Part shown: one piece after another, positions 8,291 to 16,563 of the stretch
Numbering within the stretch: the first letter of the stretch is position 1
Layout: each line of letters begins with the position of its first letter
Source: a virus
IMG/VR virus record: IMGVR_UViG_3300021197_000296
Span: 1-22,260 of that record
Length of the DNA: 22,260 bases
Strand: one strand, 5' to 3'
The notes under the pieces: model-generated
What the model was told of the DNA's origin: nothing
The model's database searches: none
What the model saw: the letters and a program-made list of their open reading frames with translations, nothing else
Translations under genes and position numbers: made by a program

Positions 8291-8476
8291 TTATTTAATT
8301 CTAAATTGCTCTGGTAGCCCAGCTTCTTCTTCCGCGCCTAGCTCTTTTGGCATATCACCCATAAAAGCGAGTTCAAGATATTGTTCGCGTGTCATAGGTA
8401 AATTTAAACGTTGCATTAGTGCCAATACGCCATCTTCATTCCCAGGTTGGGGCGTTAACTCCGTTTGCTCGTTCAT
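8291..8476 (-). CDS. Small acidic hypothetical protein
   Basis: This 61-residue acidic protein has a short helical core (VLALMQRLNLPMTREQYLEL) and a C-terminal KELGAEEEAGLPEQFR stretch. No known function is recognised, although the NLPMTREQYLELA segment is of a type I associate with small proteins between virion genes of marine podoviruses. Its ATG lies inside the end of the 781-aa gene (41-base overlap in another frame), with a GAGGAG site 8 bases upstream. That site supports genuine translation despite the overlap. It is the last gene before a terminator. It could be a minor virion component or a chaperone for an adjacent ejection protein; this is only positional inference. Confidence 0.65.
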   Translation of the reverse strand: MNEQTELTPQPGNEDGVLALMQRLNLPMTREQYLELAFMGDMPKELGAEEEAGLPEQFRIK

Positions 8477-10781
8477 TTACCAATCTCCTCGTTTCATCTA
8501 ACTCTATATCACCATTTTTATAACTTTGCCAGATCGCGTCTATATCAGCAACATTTTTTGCACTTGCTTTAAATTTGTCAGGAAACAAACCTCGAACAGC
8601 TTCCCATGTTATAGATTGCATTTGCCTTGGTAAAATTTCACGTTCAGCAGCAGCTCGTCTATAAGCTTCAGCATATAATCCATAATTACCTGACACGCCA
8701 GTTTTTGCAGATCCTTTTGTTGTTCCCCTACCTTTTATAGCCTGGTTTTTAAAATTATGATCAACCTCTAACGAGTTGCCAGATAACGGCCTTAGAAGCC
8801 CAGCCGCTACCGCATGTGTATCTATTGTTACATCACCAAACGATGAATTAGGATCATAGATGTTATTATAAAAATTTCTTACTTTATGTCGCTCACCCAT
8901 AAGTCTTGATATTGTATTAACATCACCAGCTGCATCAATTGAGGCAACTGCCTTCCCTATTTCATTTAATGATCCCCAAGCAGCTTTACTAGGTGTTCCA
9001 TCTGCATTTGTTGCAACCTCTAGAAACTCACCTTCTGGACTTACAATTTTATAATCTGGTTTGTTATAGGTTTGATCATACAACCTTACAAACATAGCTC
9101 GTAATGTTGCTTGCACAGCTGGGTTTTCATCTACGATTTCCGCATATGATTTATTTTTTATTGCATCCAAAATTGGTTTATATTTTGGTTTGTTTAATGA
9201 TGGCAAATTAACAAACGTTTTTTCCATTTGTTTTGTAAATTTAAAATCTTTTTGTTTTGTAGCAACTTCAAGTGTTCGTTGTGCTAGACTTACGTTTTGA
9301 TACCAATCTTTTTGCGGAGACAAACCAGCTAATACACCAGCTATAGACGTGTCAGACACATCATATTCTTTTGACCATCGATCAGTTATTGCTCTTGCAC
9401 CATCGTACCACTTTCGGCTTCTTACTCGTGTGCCTTCTGGCACTTCATCATGCAGATATAATAAATTATCTTTTACATGCTCAATAAAACGTTCACTTGT
9501 TGCGTCTATTGTTTCTGCGTCCACAGAACGCATGTTTGGATAGTCTTTTGTGATGCTTACATTGAAATCAAAAAGCTTTGGATCTTTTTTCATTTCCTCT
9601 AATCCAATGATTAATTCACCAGACATGGGATCTTCGTCTATTTGTTTTGCGGTAGGTAACCGTGTTGATATGCGTCCAGGTAAATTATTAGCAACTGCTA
9701 ATTCATTTTGTTGTCCAACGTTACCTAGATTACTACCAAGTGGCGGCATTTGACCAGGCTGGTTAAGTCGCTCACCAACATCAGCTAAACCAACACGCGC
9801 TTTTGATATAATTGCTTTAAGAGGTTTACTTATTAACTTACCAACACCAGTGGCTTCTGCTAATCCGGCAAGAACCAACATAGCGCCAAGACCTCGATCA
9901 GCACCGCCAGTTGTGCGACCTTGCGAAAATAATCTTGCACCCTCTTGGATATCCATAACGCCAGCAGTTACAAAATCACCAACACCTATACCTAGCGAGT
10001 TAGAGCTACCAAAAAACATTCCTGATAATGCTTCAGCTTCGTTTACAAGGCGTGGTCTTTCTGCCTCTAACTGTGTTTGTATTTCATTTTGTGCAAAACC
10101 TTGTTCGCGCAAATCTTCTGCAAGACTGCCTTCTGCTAATCCTAAAAGATACTGACTTAATTGCAGTTTGCCAGTTTCTCGCAATGTCGGATCGTACTCG
10201 CCAATGACAGATCCACCATTACGGATAATATCTTCAACCTCTGCTGTAGATAGCGGCTCTGTTCTTATCTCTTCATTAGGCATGTTGTCTTGCGCTTGAT
10301 TGCCAAAGACTGCGTTTGTTACTTCTGGAGAATATCCAGCCGCTAACAAATCTTGCGCTGTCGGATTGCCAAGAGAAGTGGCGTAAGCTCTTGCGTCCTC
10401 AATGCGTGTTTGCTCTGAAACAAATGGAGCTGCTTCTGCTTGTCCTGGCTCGTTTATTGATGGGCCTGTGCTCATTACCTCTGGCTGTGGCTCTGGATCT
10501 GGATAATACCGCTGATACTCTGGCGTTTCTCTGCCATACTCCATGCCGTTGAGAAGAATAGATCCTGGCCTGGTAGCTTCTACATCTAGACTTTCTTCAC
10601 CTATTTTAACGTAGCCACCACTGCCCATTCGCGTTAAAATATCATGCGTTCGAGTTTCTGCATTGAACACACTTTTTTTATCTTTTGTGGTTTGTGGATT
10701 AATGCCAGATTTTAAAACATTTTCAGCTTCAATGTATTTTTCAACCTCATTATCAGTCAGATTATTTAATAAATCACTCAT
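8436..10781 (-). CDS. Putative internal virion protein with C-terminal enzyme-like domain
   Basis: This 781-residue protein is divided into two halves. Residues 1-260 are acidic, proline-containing and low in conserved motifs; about 260-330 is Gly/Ala-rich and hydrophobic (SLGIGVGDFVTAGV, then RGLGAMLVLAGLAEATGVG), compatible with membrane interaction. Residues about 430-735 form a separate globular domain: RKWYDGARAI, AGVLAGLSPQKDWYQNV, GERHKVRNFYNNIYDP, VTIDTHAVAAGLL, YGLYAEAYRRAAAE and RQMQSITWEAVRGLF. That ordered set matches an uncharacterised domain I recall from phage proteins, notably of actinophages. The all-helical character and single Asp-x-His motif are reminiscent of helix-hairpin-helix DNA glycosylases, but this is a guess. 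The start codon overlaps the upstream stop (TAATG). The position among internal virion proteins suggests it is packaged and ejected. Confidence 0.7.
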   Translation of the reverse strand: MSDLLNNLTDNEVEKYIEAENVLKSGINPQTTKDKKSVFNAETRTHDILTRMGSGGYVKIGEESLDVEATRPGSILLNGMEYGRETPEYQRYYPDPEPQPEVMSTGPSINEPGQAEAAPFVSEQTRIEDARAYATSLGNPTAQDLLAAGYSPEVTNAVFGNQAQDNMPNEEIRTEPLSTAEVEDIIRNGGSVIGEYDPTLRETGKLQLSQYLLGLAEGSLAEDLREQGFAQNEIQTQLEAERPRLVNEAEALSGMFFGSSNSLGIGVGDFVTAGVMDIQEGARLFSQGRTTGGADRGLGAMLVLAGLAEATGVGKLISKPLKAIISKARVGLADVGERLNQPGQMPPLGSNLGNVGQQNELAVANNLPGRISTRLPTAKQIDEDPMSGELIIGLEEMKKDPKLFDFNVSITKDYPNMRSVDAETIDATSERFIEHVKDNLLYLHDEVPEGTRVRSRKWYDGARAITDRWSKEYDVSDTSIAGVLAGLSPQKDWYQNVSLAQRTLEVATKQKDFKFTKQMEKTFVNLPSLNKPKYKPILDAIKNKSYAEIVDENPAVQATLRAMFVRLYDQTYNKPDYKIVSPEGEFLEVATNADGTPSKAAWGSLNEIGKAVASIDAAGDVNTISRLMGERHKVRNFYNNIYDPNSSFGDVTIDTHAVAAGLLRPLSGNSLEVDHNFKNQAIKGRGTTKGSAKTGVSGNYGLYAEAYRRAAAEREILPRQMQSITWEAVRGLFPDKFKASAKNVADIDAIWQSYKNGDIELDETRRLVNERANGVNAPTWE

Positions 10782-12544
10782 TAAAATAATCCTCTATTTG
10801 AAAAGGCTGAAATTATTCTTTGCCTAAAAATACCTAACTCATTACGTAATGACTCTTGACCATTTGCATCTAAGTTATTGTAGTGTTGTTGAACGCTTCC
10901 AAGTGGATCTGTTTTATCTATTACAAAACCGTTAAAGATATTATTTGCTGCAAATTCATCAATATAATCATTATATTCAACACGCAGTGTTTCTGTATAA
11001 ATAACCATAAATTCTTTAAGTGTTTTTTGTGCAAACTCACGCAGCTCTGAACGTGTCATAGGATTTCCCTCTGACTGTCTTTTGTTGCTTTCTAATAACA
11101 ATTCTGCTGCTGCTGACTCGTAGGCTGTTTTGGACGCTTGTGCTAAATTATCGTCTTTTCCAATTGCTTGTAATTCATTATATCGGAAGCTTAATTTTAA
11201 GATTTGTTTAGCTTCGCCTAAAGCCTCATCGCTTTCAGCTTGCACTTGTCTAAGAATGTTGTTGTGCTGAGTTGCAGTGATGAGTGGTCTACTGTTTGTT
11301 AGTTCTTCTATTGTTAACTCACCAGTTTCAGCTAATGCAAACAATCTACTATTTTCCGCTTCGCTTTGTTCGCCTGGTGCTGCAAAGATTACGTTTGTAC
11401 TTACATCAAGTTCTGTAGCCAGCTGATCTTGTTGCTCTCTATTAAGCCAAAACTGACCTTTTGCACCAAGCACATTATTTATAAAATGTTTGGCATCTAA
11501 ACCAATTGCACCGCTTGGAAACTTTTTTTCAAATGCATCTAAATCTGAAGGGCTTAAAAGTTTTTCCATAGTTTCAATGGAAACCGTATCACCATTATGC
11601 ACACCTAAAGCAAAGTTGTATGCCTTGGTGTTTTTTCTGTTTTGCGTTTCTAATATTTCATCTTCTATTTTCTCTTCAAAATTATAAAACTTTGAAGCGC
11701 TATCTATAGTGGTAGCTAATATTGCTGTAGCGTCTGAAGGAGAAATTCGGTTTAAAACATTTAGAACGTGTTGTGGTATATCATCACTAAATACTGGTTC
11801 ATCTATTTCACCAGCTCGCACCAACTGTATTTGCTCGTAAGCCTCATTAAGATCCATTGCTTTGTTTAGATCACGCCCAGCATAGGCTGGCATCATGTTT
11901 ACAGCGATACGTTTTATAACATTATTAGGAAGAGTGTCTCTTGCTTCTTTTTCTAAACCGCCAAGATCAATGGCTCTTGTTGTTTTTTCTGTTTCTTCAG
12001 CGAACTCAATTTCAAAGGTTGTCGGGTTAACATAAGGATCTGAGTATTTTTGAATTAAATCTTCCCAGCCCTCGTTAACCGATAATACATGCATTTTTTC
12101 TATTTTAGTATCGATTTGGCCTTTTAGTGCAAATCTTGCTGACAACTCTGCTTGTGCAAATGCTGTATCAAATGCTGCCAATGCGTATTTATCGGTTCCT
12201 ATATTAGACCGTAATTTTCTTTTTATATCGCCTGTTTCTTTATCCCAGCGCCCAGTGCCATCCTCTTCAAAAATATCATAAGGATTGTTATCATTTAGAA
12301 ACCCATCTGATAACTCTAGCATGGCTTCTTTCGCGCCAAGAATAGCTTCGTTCTTGCGTGCCTCTACAATAATTTTGCGTTGCGTTTGAGCGTAGCTTGC
12401 TGCTTGGGAAAACAACTGCGATTGCATATTTCCTTTTGCTTGCGCTTGCTGAATAAACGGATTGGGGTTTTTTCGTGCAGTAAAACTTTGACCAGGCGTT
12501 TGCGTTGTTATTTGTGTCTGCGAACGAAAAGAAGGTATTCTCAT
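10781..12544 (-). CDS. Putative internal virion protein (gp15-like slot)
   Basis: This 587-residue protein is rich in Gln, Asn, Glu and Ala, with long predicted helices and no catalytic motif. Residues 1-35 are a disordered Gln/Thr/Pro-rich lead (SQTQITTQTPGQSF). Residues about 38-80 form an Ala-rich helix (SQAASYAQTQRKIIVEARKN). The rest alternates acidic helices, including LDAFEKKFPSGAIGLDAKHF near 333-352 and a heptad-like stretch near 430-500. It lies between a gp14-like and a large putative ejection protein, the position of the middle internal core protein in T7-type phages. An AGGA site lies about 8 bases before the ATG (12542-12544), and the upstream gene ends 9 bases earlier. No sequence family is recognised with confidence; the call rests on order and composition. 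Confidence 0.65.
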   Translation of the reverse strand: MRIPSFRSQTQITTQTPGQSFTARKNPNPFIQQAQAKGNMQSQLFSQAASYAQTQRKIIVEARKNEAILGAKEAMLELSDGFLNDNNPYDIFEEDGTGRWDKETGDIKRKLRSNIGTDKYALAAFDTAFAQAELSARFALKGQIDTKIEKMHVLSVNEGWEDLIQKYSDPYVNPTTFEIEFAEETEKTTRAIDLGGLEKEARDTLPNNVIKRIAVNMMPAYAGRDLNKAMDLNEAYEQIQLVRAGEIDEPVFSDDIPQHVLNVLNRISPSDATAILATTIDSASKFYNFEEKIEDEILETQNRKNTKAYNFALGVHNGDTVSIETMEKLLSPSDLDAFEKKFPSGAIGLDAKHFINNVLGAKGQFWLNREQQDQLATELDVSTNVIFAAPGEQSEAENSRLFALAETGELTIEELTNSRPLITATQHNNILRQVQAESDEALGEAKQILKLSFRYNELQAIGKDDNLAQASKTAYESAAAELLLESNKRQSEGNPMTRSELREFAQKTLKEFMVIYTETLRVEYNDYIDEFAANNIFNGFVIDKTDPLGSVQQHYNNLDANGQESLRNELGIFRQRIISAFSNRGLF

Positions 12545-12553
12545 GCTTTTATC

Positions 12554-13162
12554 CTATATCGCCAAACTTGTGCCAAGAGTGCTAGGACGAGGCATAGGTC
12601 TAGGAGATGATGTTAATGGCCCTGGTGAAGATCCGCTAAACAAACCAGCGCTTGATGCATAATTTACAGCACCACCAATACCAGCAATAAGAGATGCATT
12701 ACCTTGAGCTCTATATGCTCCAGCAGTCGCGCCACCTTCCATTCTGGTTAGTTCTGCTGTGAGTTTGACGTTTTCTTTTGCGTCTACAATTTTCATTTGT
12801 GTAACGCTGTCGTTAAACCGTTGCTTTGCCATTTCGTATTCAAACAATCTTGCATTCTGACGCAATCTTCGCATTGGTGTTCCGGAAGCAACATCAATAC
12901 CGTTTGCCGCATAGCCAGTAACCACTGAGCCCTGTAGTTCATCAAACTCAAAACGACTTTGTTTTTCGCGTACAAGTTGAGCTGCGTAAACAAGCTTGGC
13001 CTGACGATCAAGAATATCAAGATCGCGTTCTATAATATCAGCGTTGAAGTTTGCAGCCTCTCGTGCTGCTTCAGCGGCTTTATCGGCTGCTTTTTTTTCA
13101 GCAACTGCACCGCCAACACCTAATACAATGTTGGCTACGGCTAATGGTATTAAGGGATTCAT
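12554..13162 (-). CDS. Internal virion protein, gp14-like
   Basis: This 202-residue protein begins with a hydrophobic segment (about 4-18, LIPLAVANIVLGVGGAVA), followed by an Ala/Lys/Glu helix and a long helical region (to about 150) containing GYAANGIDVASGTPMRRLRQ. The latter motif recurs in T7 gp14-type internal virion proteins, which are ejected first and form the pore through the outer membrane. A second small-residue hydrophobic stretch (about 155-172, ASLIAGIGGAVNYASSAG) precedes a Pro/Ser-rich tail. Length is close to T7 gp14 (196 aa). The gene follows tail tubular protein B by 9 bases, with an AAAGG site before the ATG. The pore-forming role is known for the T7 protein and inferred here. 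Confidence 0.75.
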   Translation of the reverse strand: MNPLIPLAVANIVLGVGGAVAEKKAADKAAEAAREAANFNADIIERDLDILDRQAKLVYAAQLVREKQSRFEFDELQGSVVTGYAANGIDVASGTPMRRLRQNARLFEYEMAKQRFNDSVTQMKIVDAKENVKLTAELTRMEGGATAGAYRAQGNASLIAGIGGAVNYASSAGLFSGSSPGPLTSSPRPMPRPSTLGTSLAI

Positions 13163-13171
13163 TAGAAACCT

Positions 13172-15436
13172 TTACTTATCAAAAGTGTTTAAACGCGGAT
13201 AAATTGCTAAGACAGTCATGGGCAAAGGCTGCGATTGTCTAACTAAGATCTTAGCGTCATCATCAAATCCACCAGGAAACTCTATCTCTTTGTCTCCGGT
13301 AAAAAGCGGCACAGCAGTGTCCATAGACATTGAGCTGTCTCGAAAGAATATTCTATCTAGGCTGCTTGTATTTGGGCCGACTTCAATACCTACTGTTTCG
13401 TCTAAGCGTAGCGTAACAGCGTGAATACGTTTCGGTTTACCTTGTGACGTACCATCAACAGATCCAGCCTCAAGTCGCAGCGTTTGCATTTGACTTGTGT
13501 AACCAAAACCAACTGCTGCTGATGTGACACTTATATCAAATGAAACGCCAGAGCTTGCTACTGTTTTATCAGAGTGACTAGCACCATTTGCTAATACTGA
13601 TAACGATTGGCCCTCTAGATGTTGCAACCCAGTTAATGAACTTGTTGCACCGCCTGAGTACGTTAGGCCGCTATCAACAAAGAACGCAGTAGATGGCAGT
13701 GATCCGAAATCAAATGTTTTAAGAACTTCTATATATCTTTTTGTCTGACTGTTGATTGTTCTTTTAACAATCATATACAATTCATCTTCTCCAGAGTCCG
13801 TTGGCAAAGTTATAATGCTTTCAACAACTGCCTGACCAGATCCAAACGAGCCACCTATAATGTGTTTATGCCACGCAACTACTTCTTCTTCACGCCTGTA
13901 CGTCAGGCCAAGTAATGTACCATCCTCTCGCAATGCCCATACAATGCTCTCTGGCTCTTGCTGATAGGCAAACGCAGTCAGGCCACCCTTAGTTAAATGC
14001 TCCGCTAATATTGTTATATCAGGCGCTGCATAGCCAGCTGTATCAATCTCGCCAGCGTATCTGAATTCTCGAACTTTACGACCACCTCTTTGGATAAATA
14101 AGGTAAGATCTGCAACTTGCACTGGCTCGTCATTTGTGCAGCCATAGTTACTATATTTACGAATAACAGTTGTGGTTGATGTAACAGGGCCACCATTAGT
14201 TGTGCTTAGAACAAATTCACCACCTGATGTGCCAATTACAAGTATTCTTGTTGCTGCAAGGTAGCGTATTGCATTTACTTTATTAGACGCAATTGTGTAA
14301 ATAAGAGCATCGTCGGCTGCATTGCTTGAGCCTATTGTGAAATTTTCGTGATCAGCTGATTTGCTGAAAAATATCGTTTGCGGATTATTGCTTGTTGCAG
14401 CGAACACTAATCGTTGTTCAAAAAATGTAACTACTGAGGGATGATTAGCAGCACCATATAATGCCGGCACTGAGGCTTCTATTTTTTTTAATGTACCGCC
14501 AGATGTGTAGGTTGTGAAATTCGTTGTATCGATATTGTTTTCATCAACATCTTTTAGGGTAAAAGTGTTTGTTGTAGAATTTGCCACCACGAAATATTTA
14601 TTATTCAGTTCTGTCATTCCAACGATGGCTTCAATAAGCACTGGATCGCCATTGCTGTAACCGTGTGAACTACTGGTAATGACCCCTGGATTAGCTTTTG
14701 TAATGGCACTTATACTTTTAGGCGTTTGTGGCTCTCCTAAAAATAAAGCATCTAATATCCACGAATTATGATCTGTACGCGCTAAACTACGCGCTTGGTA
14801 TGATGGGTGTACAATGTACATTATGTCAGCGCTTTGGGCAAAACGCAGATTGAATAAATCAGCTGTTAGATATGGCGTTGTAATTTCGTATATTTTATCA
14901 ACTGTAACACCGCTATCAAATGTCGTGAAATTAGTTGTGTTTATTGCAGTGCCGTATAAATCTGTAAGCGTAAATGTGTTTGTTGTAGCATTTGCAATTA
15001 GATAATTTCTTGATGTTAATTCTGTCATTGCAGAGGAATTTGTTAAAAACACCTCTTCGCCATTGCTTAAACCATGTCCATTACTTGTTAGTACGCCTGG
15101 ATTAGCCTTTGTAATACCACTTACTGTTTTTGCATTTGCTTCTAAAACTTGCAGACCATTACGCAGTACGCGCATGTACTGATTACCAAACTCTAATGCA
15201 TAGGTATCAGCCGTTTTAAACTCAAACGGTATTAGTCTTGTTTTAGCAGCGCTATTTTTTATTTCACCTAGAAACTGTGTACCAGGCCGTCTGGTAACAC
15301 CGCCATGAGGCTGGACAATCATATTCGTTAGATCAGATAAACCCTCTCTGTATTTTTCAATATTTATTCGACCTTCTAAGCGTGGAGATATTTCCCCTGC
15401 TGTAAAGGTAGATAGAGCTGGTGCTGATCGCGCCAT
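13172..15436 (-). CDS. Tail tubular protein B (gp12-like nozzle)
   Basis: This 754-residue protein carries the conserved N-terminus of the podovirus tubular protein B / stabilisation family: STFTAGEISPRLEGRINIEKY, then MIVQPHGGVTRRPGTQFLGE (residues about 9-57). T7 gp12 (794 aa) forms the tail nozzle beneath the gp11 ring and carries the fibres. Residues 104-184 and 241-320 are two copies of a beta module (see the repeat entry) interrupting the family core. Further on come FFEQRLVFAATSNNPQTIFF (about 340-359) and FIQRGGRKVREF, also typical of this family. The ATG directly abuts the stop of tubular protein A (TAA then ATG), so translation is probably coupled. The extra modules may decorate the outside of the nozzle, a common role for such inserts. 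Confidence 0.88.
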   Translation of the reverse strand: MARSAPALSTFTAGEISPRLEGRINIEKYREGLSDLTNMIVQPHGGVTRRPGTQFLGEIKNSAAKTRLIPFEFKTADTYALEFGNQYMRVLRNGLQVLEANAKTVSGITKANPGVLTSNGHGLSNGEEVFLTNSSAMTELTSRNYLIANATTNTFTLTDLYGTAINTTNFTTFDSGVTVDKIYEITTPYLTADLFNLRFAQSADIMYIVHPSYQARSLARTDHNSWILDALFLGEPQTPKSISAITKANPGVITSSSHGYSNGDPVLIEAIVGMTELNNKYFVVANSTTNTFTLKDVDENNIDTTNFTTYTSGGTLKKIEASVPALYGAANHPSVVTFFEQRLVFAATSNNPQTIFFSKSADHENFTIGSSNAADDALIYTIASNKVNAIRYLAATRILVIGTSGGEFVLSTTNGGPVTSTTTVIRKYSNYGCTNDEPVQVADLTLFIQRGGRKVREFRYAGEIDTAGYAAPDITILAEHLTKGGLTAFAYQQEPESIVWALREDGTLLGLTYRREEEVVAWHKHIIGGSFGSGQAVVESIITLPTDSGEDELYMIVKRTINSQTKRYIEVLKTFDFGSLPSTAFFVDSGLTYSGGATSSLTGLQHLEGQSLSVLANGASHSDKTVASSGVSFDISVTSAAVGFGYTSQMQTLRLEAGSVDGTSQGKPKRIHAVTLRLDETVGIEVGPNTSSLDRIFFRDSSMSMDTAVPLFTGDKEIEFPGGFDDDAKILVRQSQPLPMTVLAIYPRLNTFDK
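14477..15127 (-). repeat. Duplicated FCCH-type beta module within tubular protein B
   Basis: Two modules of about 80 residues align end to end: residues 104-184 (14885-15127) and 241-320 (14477-14716), separated by 56 residues. Shared positions include ITKANPGV, TS-x-x-HG, SNG, MTEL, VAN/IAN before TTNTFTL, NTTNFTT or DTTNFTT, and a closing SG-x-T/V. The consensus resembles the 'E1 FCCH' beta domain recurrent in phage virion proteins. The second copy has the fuller consensus (VGMTELNNK). Confidence 0.85.
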
Positions 15437-16042
15437 TTACAATCTCGCTTCAATAAATTCGCTTGCCTCAATTCGTTGCGGTGCACCCTCAGTGCTATCA
15501 ACAAATCGTGCTTCTTTTAGTTTTTGATCATATAAACTTGCGGTAACCTGGATGATTGAATTTGATCCAGTGATGGCATAGGCTATTTCCATTGCCAATT
15601 TAGCCGCCAGTGTTTCTATTAGGTTTGCTTCGTATTGCTGTGGATCCGTAACACGCCCGACATATTTGATTTTCGCAATGCCCTCATCGGTTAGCAGCTT
15701 ACGCCCCTCAATGACGAATACAGGCCCACCGGAGTTGCTTGTCATATTATCCTGGGGATAGCTTAACGTACCATTAGAAAACTCTAATACACGCAAACAG
15801 AAGGGATCTGTCGGCAGAGCGTATTGGTTTGCGTATCCAAATTCTGGAGATGTGCTTTCTTTTGCAAGCTCAACTCTACGCAATAGGCAATTCCAGGGAT
15901 GTGCTCTAAAAACAGTATCGCGCACTGACTCATATCTTTGGTTGATTATTCGCGCTGGCTTACTGTTTTCATCGAGCGAGGTTATATTGGTCGCTCCCAG
16001 TGTGTTCAGCGCATAATTTGCAATATCAACTTGAGAAGTCAT
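15437..16042 (-). CDS. Tail tubular protein A (gp11-like gatekeeper)
   Basis: This 201-residue protein has the family features: an N-terminal ANYALNTLGATNITSLDE motif, R-x-x-N-x-R-Y-x-x-VRD (residues about 31-41), FRAHPWNCLLRRVELAK (about 44-60) and LAAKLAMEIAYAITGS (about 144-160). T7 gp11 (196 aa) and P22 gp4 relatives form the dodecameric ring between portal and nozzle. Length and location immediately before tubular protein B fit. The ATG lies 13 bases beyond the T-run of an intrinsic terminator, with a GGGGA site in between. That makes this the first gene of the segment after the head genes. Assignment is firm from the motif set; the stoichiometry is known only for relatives. Confidence 0.9.
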   Translation of the reverse strand: MTSQVDIANYALNTLGATNITSLDENSKPARIINQRYESVRDTVFRAHPWNCLLRRVELAKESTSPEFGYANQYALPTDPFCLRVLEFSNGTLSYPQDNMTSNSGGPVFVIEGRKLLTDEGIAKIKYVGRVTDPQQYEANLIETLAAKLAMEIAYAITGSNSIIQVTASLYDQKLKEARFVDSTEGAPQRIEASEFIEARL

Positions 16043-16055
16043 TTGTTTTCCCCAT

Positions 16056-16083
16056 AAAAAAAGGGGGGCGCTTTCACGCCCCT
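16056..16083 (-). terminator. Strong intrinsic terminator after the head genes
   Basis: On the minus strand, GGGGCG and CGCCCC form a 6-bp GC stem (16065-16082), extendable by a U-G pair over a GAAA tetraloop. A further CC and then seven Ts follow (16056-16062). It lies 6 bases after the stop of the 153-aa gene and before tubular protein A. The position matches the T7 terminator located just after the capsid gene, which limits transcription of genes whose products are needed in fewer copies than capsid. Confidence 0.88.
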
Positions 16084-16088
16084 CTTAA

Positions 16089-16550
16089 TTAATCAACCAC
16101 GTATTTTATGGTTACTTCGATTGTGCCAGTGCCAGCAGCACCGCCCATTGTCACTGTTACAGCAACACCACTTCCGTTAGTGTCGGTTTCTGTTCCAGAG
16201 CCTAGAGCTAAAGTAGCAAGAATATCTACTTTTTGCGCTGATGTTGACGCAGCTGCTGCTTTATATGCTGCTGCTGCTGCGCTTACAGCTGTACCAGCGG
16301 CATTTGTGTGTGCAGCATAGCCAACTGACAGAGTTGTAGATGAACCCAAAGCATCATGTGCTAGTGATCCTTCTAACAATCTCGCGCCATCTGGTAGAAT
16401 AAACATCTCTATAACATCACCGGATGCTAGTGAAGATGCCTCATAAACACCATGAGCGCAGCGGATACGACCGCCTAGCTCATTAGCTTTGTTCATCGCT
16501 ACTGGTGTTGCTCGATTGTTAGTTCGTTGTGTCGAATAAACTGTTGCCAT
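16089..16550 (-). CDS. Probable head decoration/structural protein
   Basis: This 153-residue protein has no recognised catalytic motif. It has a short N-terminal segment (about 5-33), a beta-rich region with DVIEMFILPDGARLLEGSLA (about 45-64), an Ala-rich stretch (about 85-103) and a Gly/Thr-rich C-terminal beta region ending IEVTIKYVVD. Size, Ala/Gly/Thr richness and location 13 bases after the major capsid gene, before the terminator, suggest a head decoration or stabilisation protein made in high amounts. An AAAGGAG site that overlaps the capsid stop codon region drives it. It is also possible that it is a minor head-completion protein. Confidence 0.65.
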   Translation of the reverse strand: MATVYSTQRTNNRATPVAMNKANELGGRIRCAHGVYEASSLASGDVIEMFILPDGARLLEGSLAHDALGSSTTLSVGYAAHTNAAGTAVSAAAAAYKAAAASTSAQKVDILATLALGSGTETDTNGSGVAVTVTMGGAAGTGTIEVTIKYVVD

Positions 16551-16563
16551 TTCTCAATCTCCT

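Noticed and set aside
12793-13020. A 75-codon minus-strand frame inside the gp14-like gene
   Set aside because: It lies wholly inside a better-supported gene in another frame and shows no family features.
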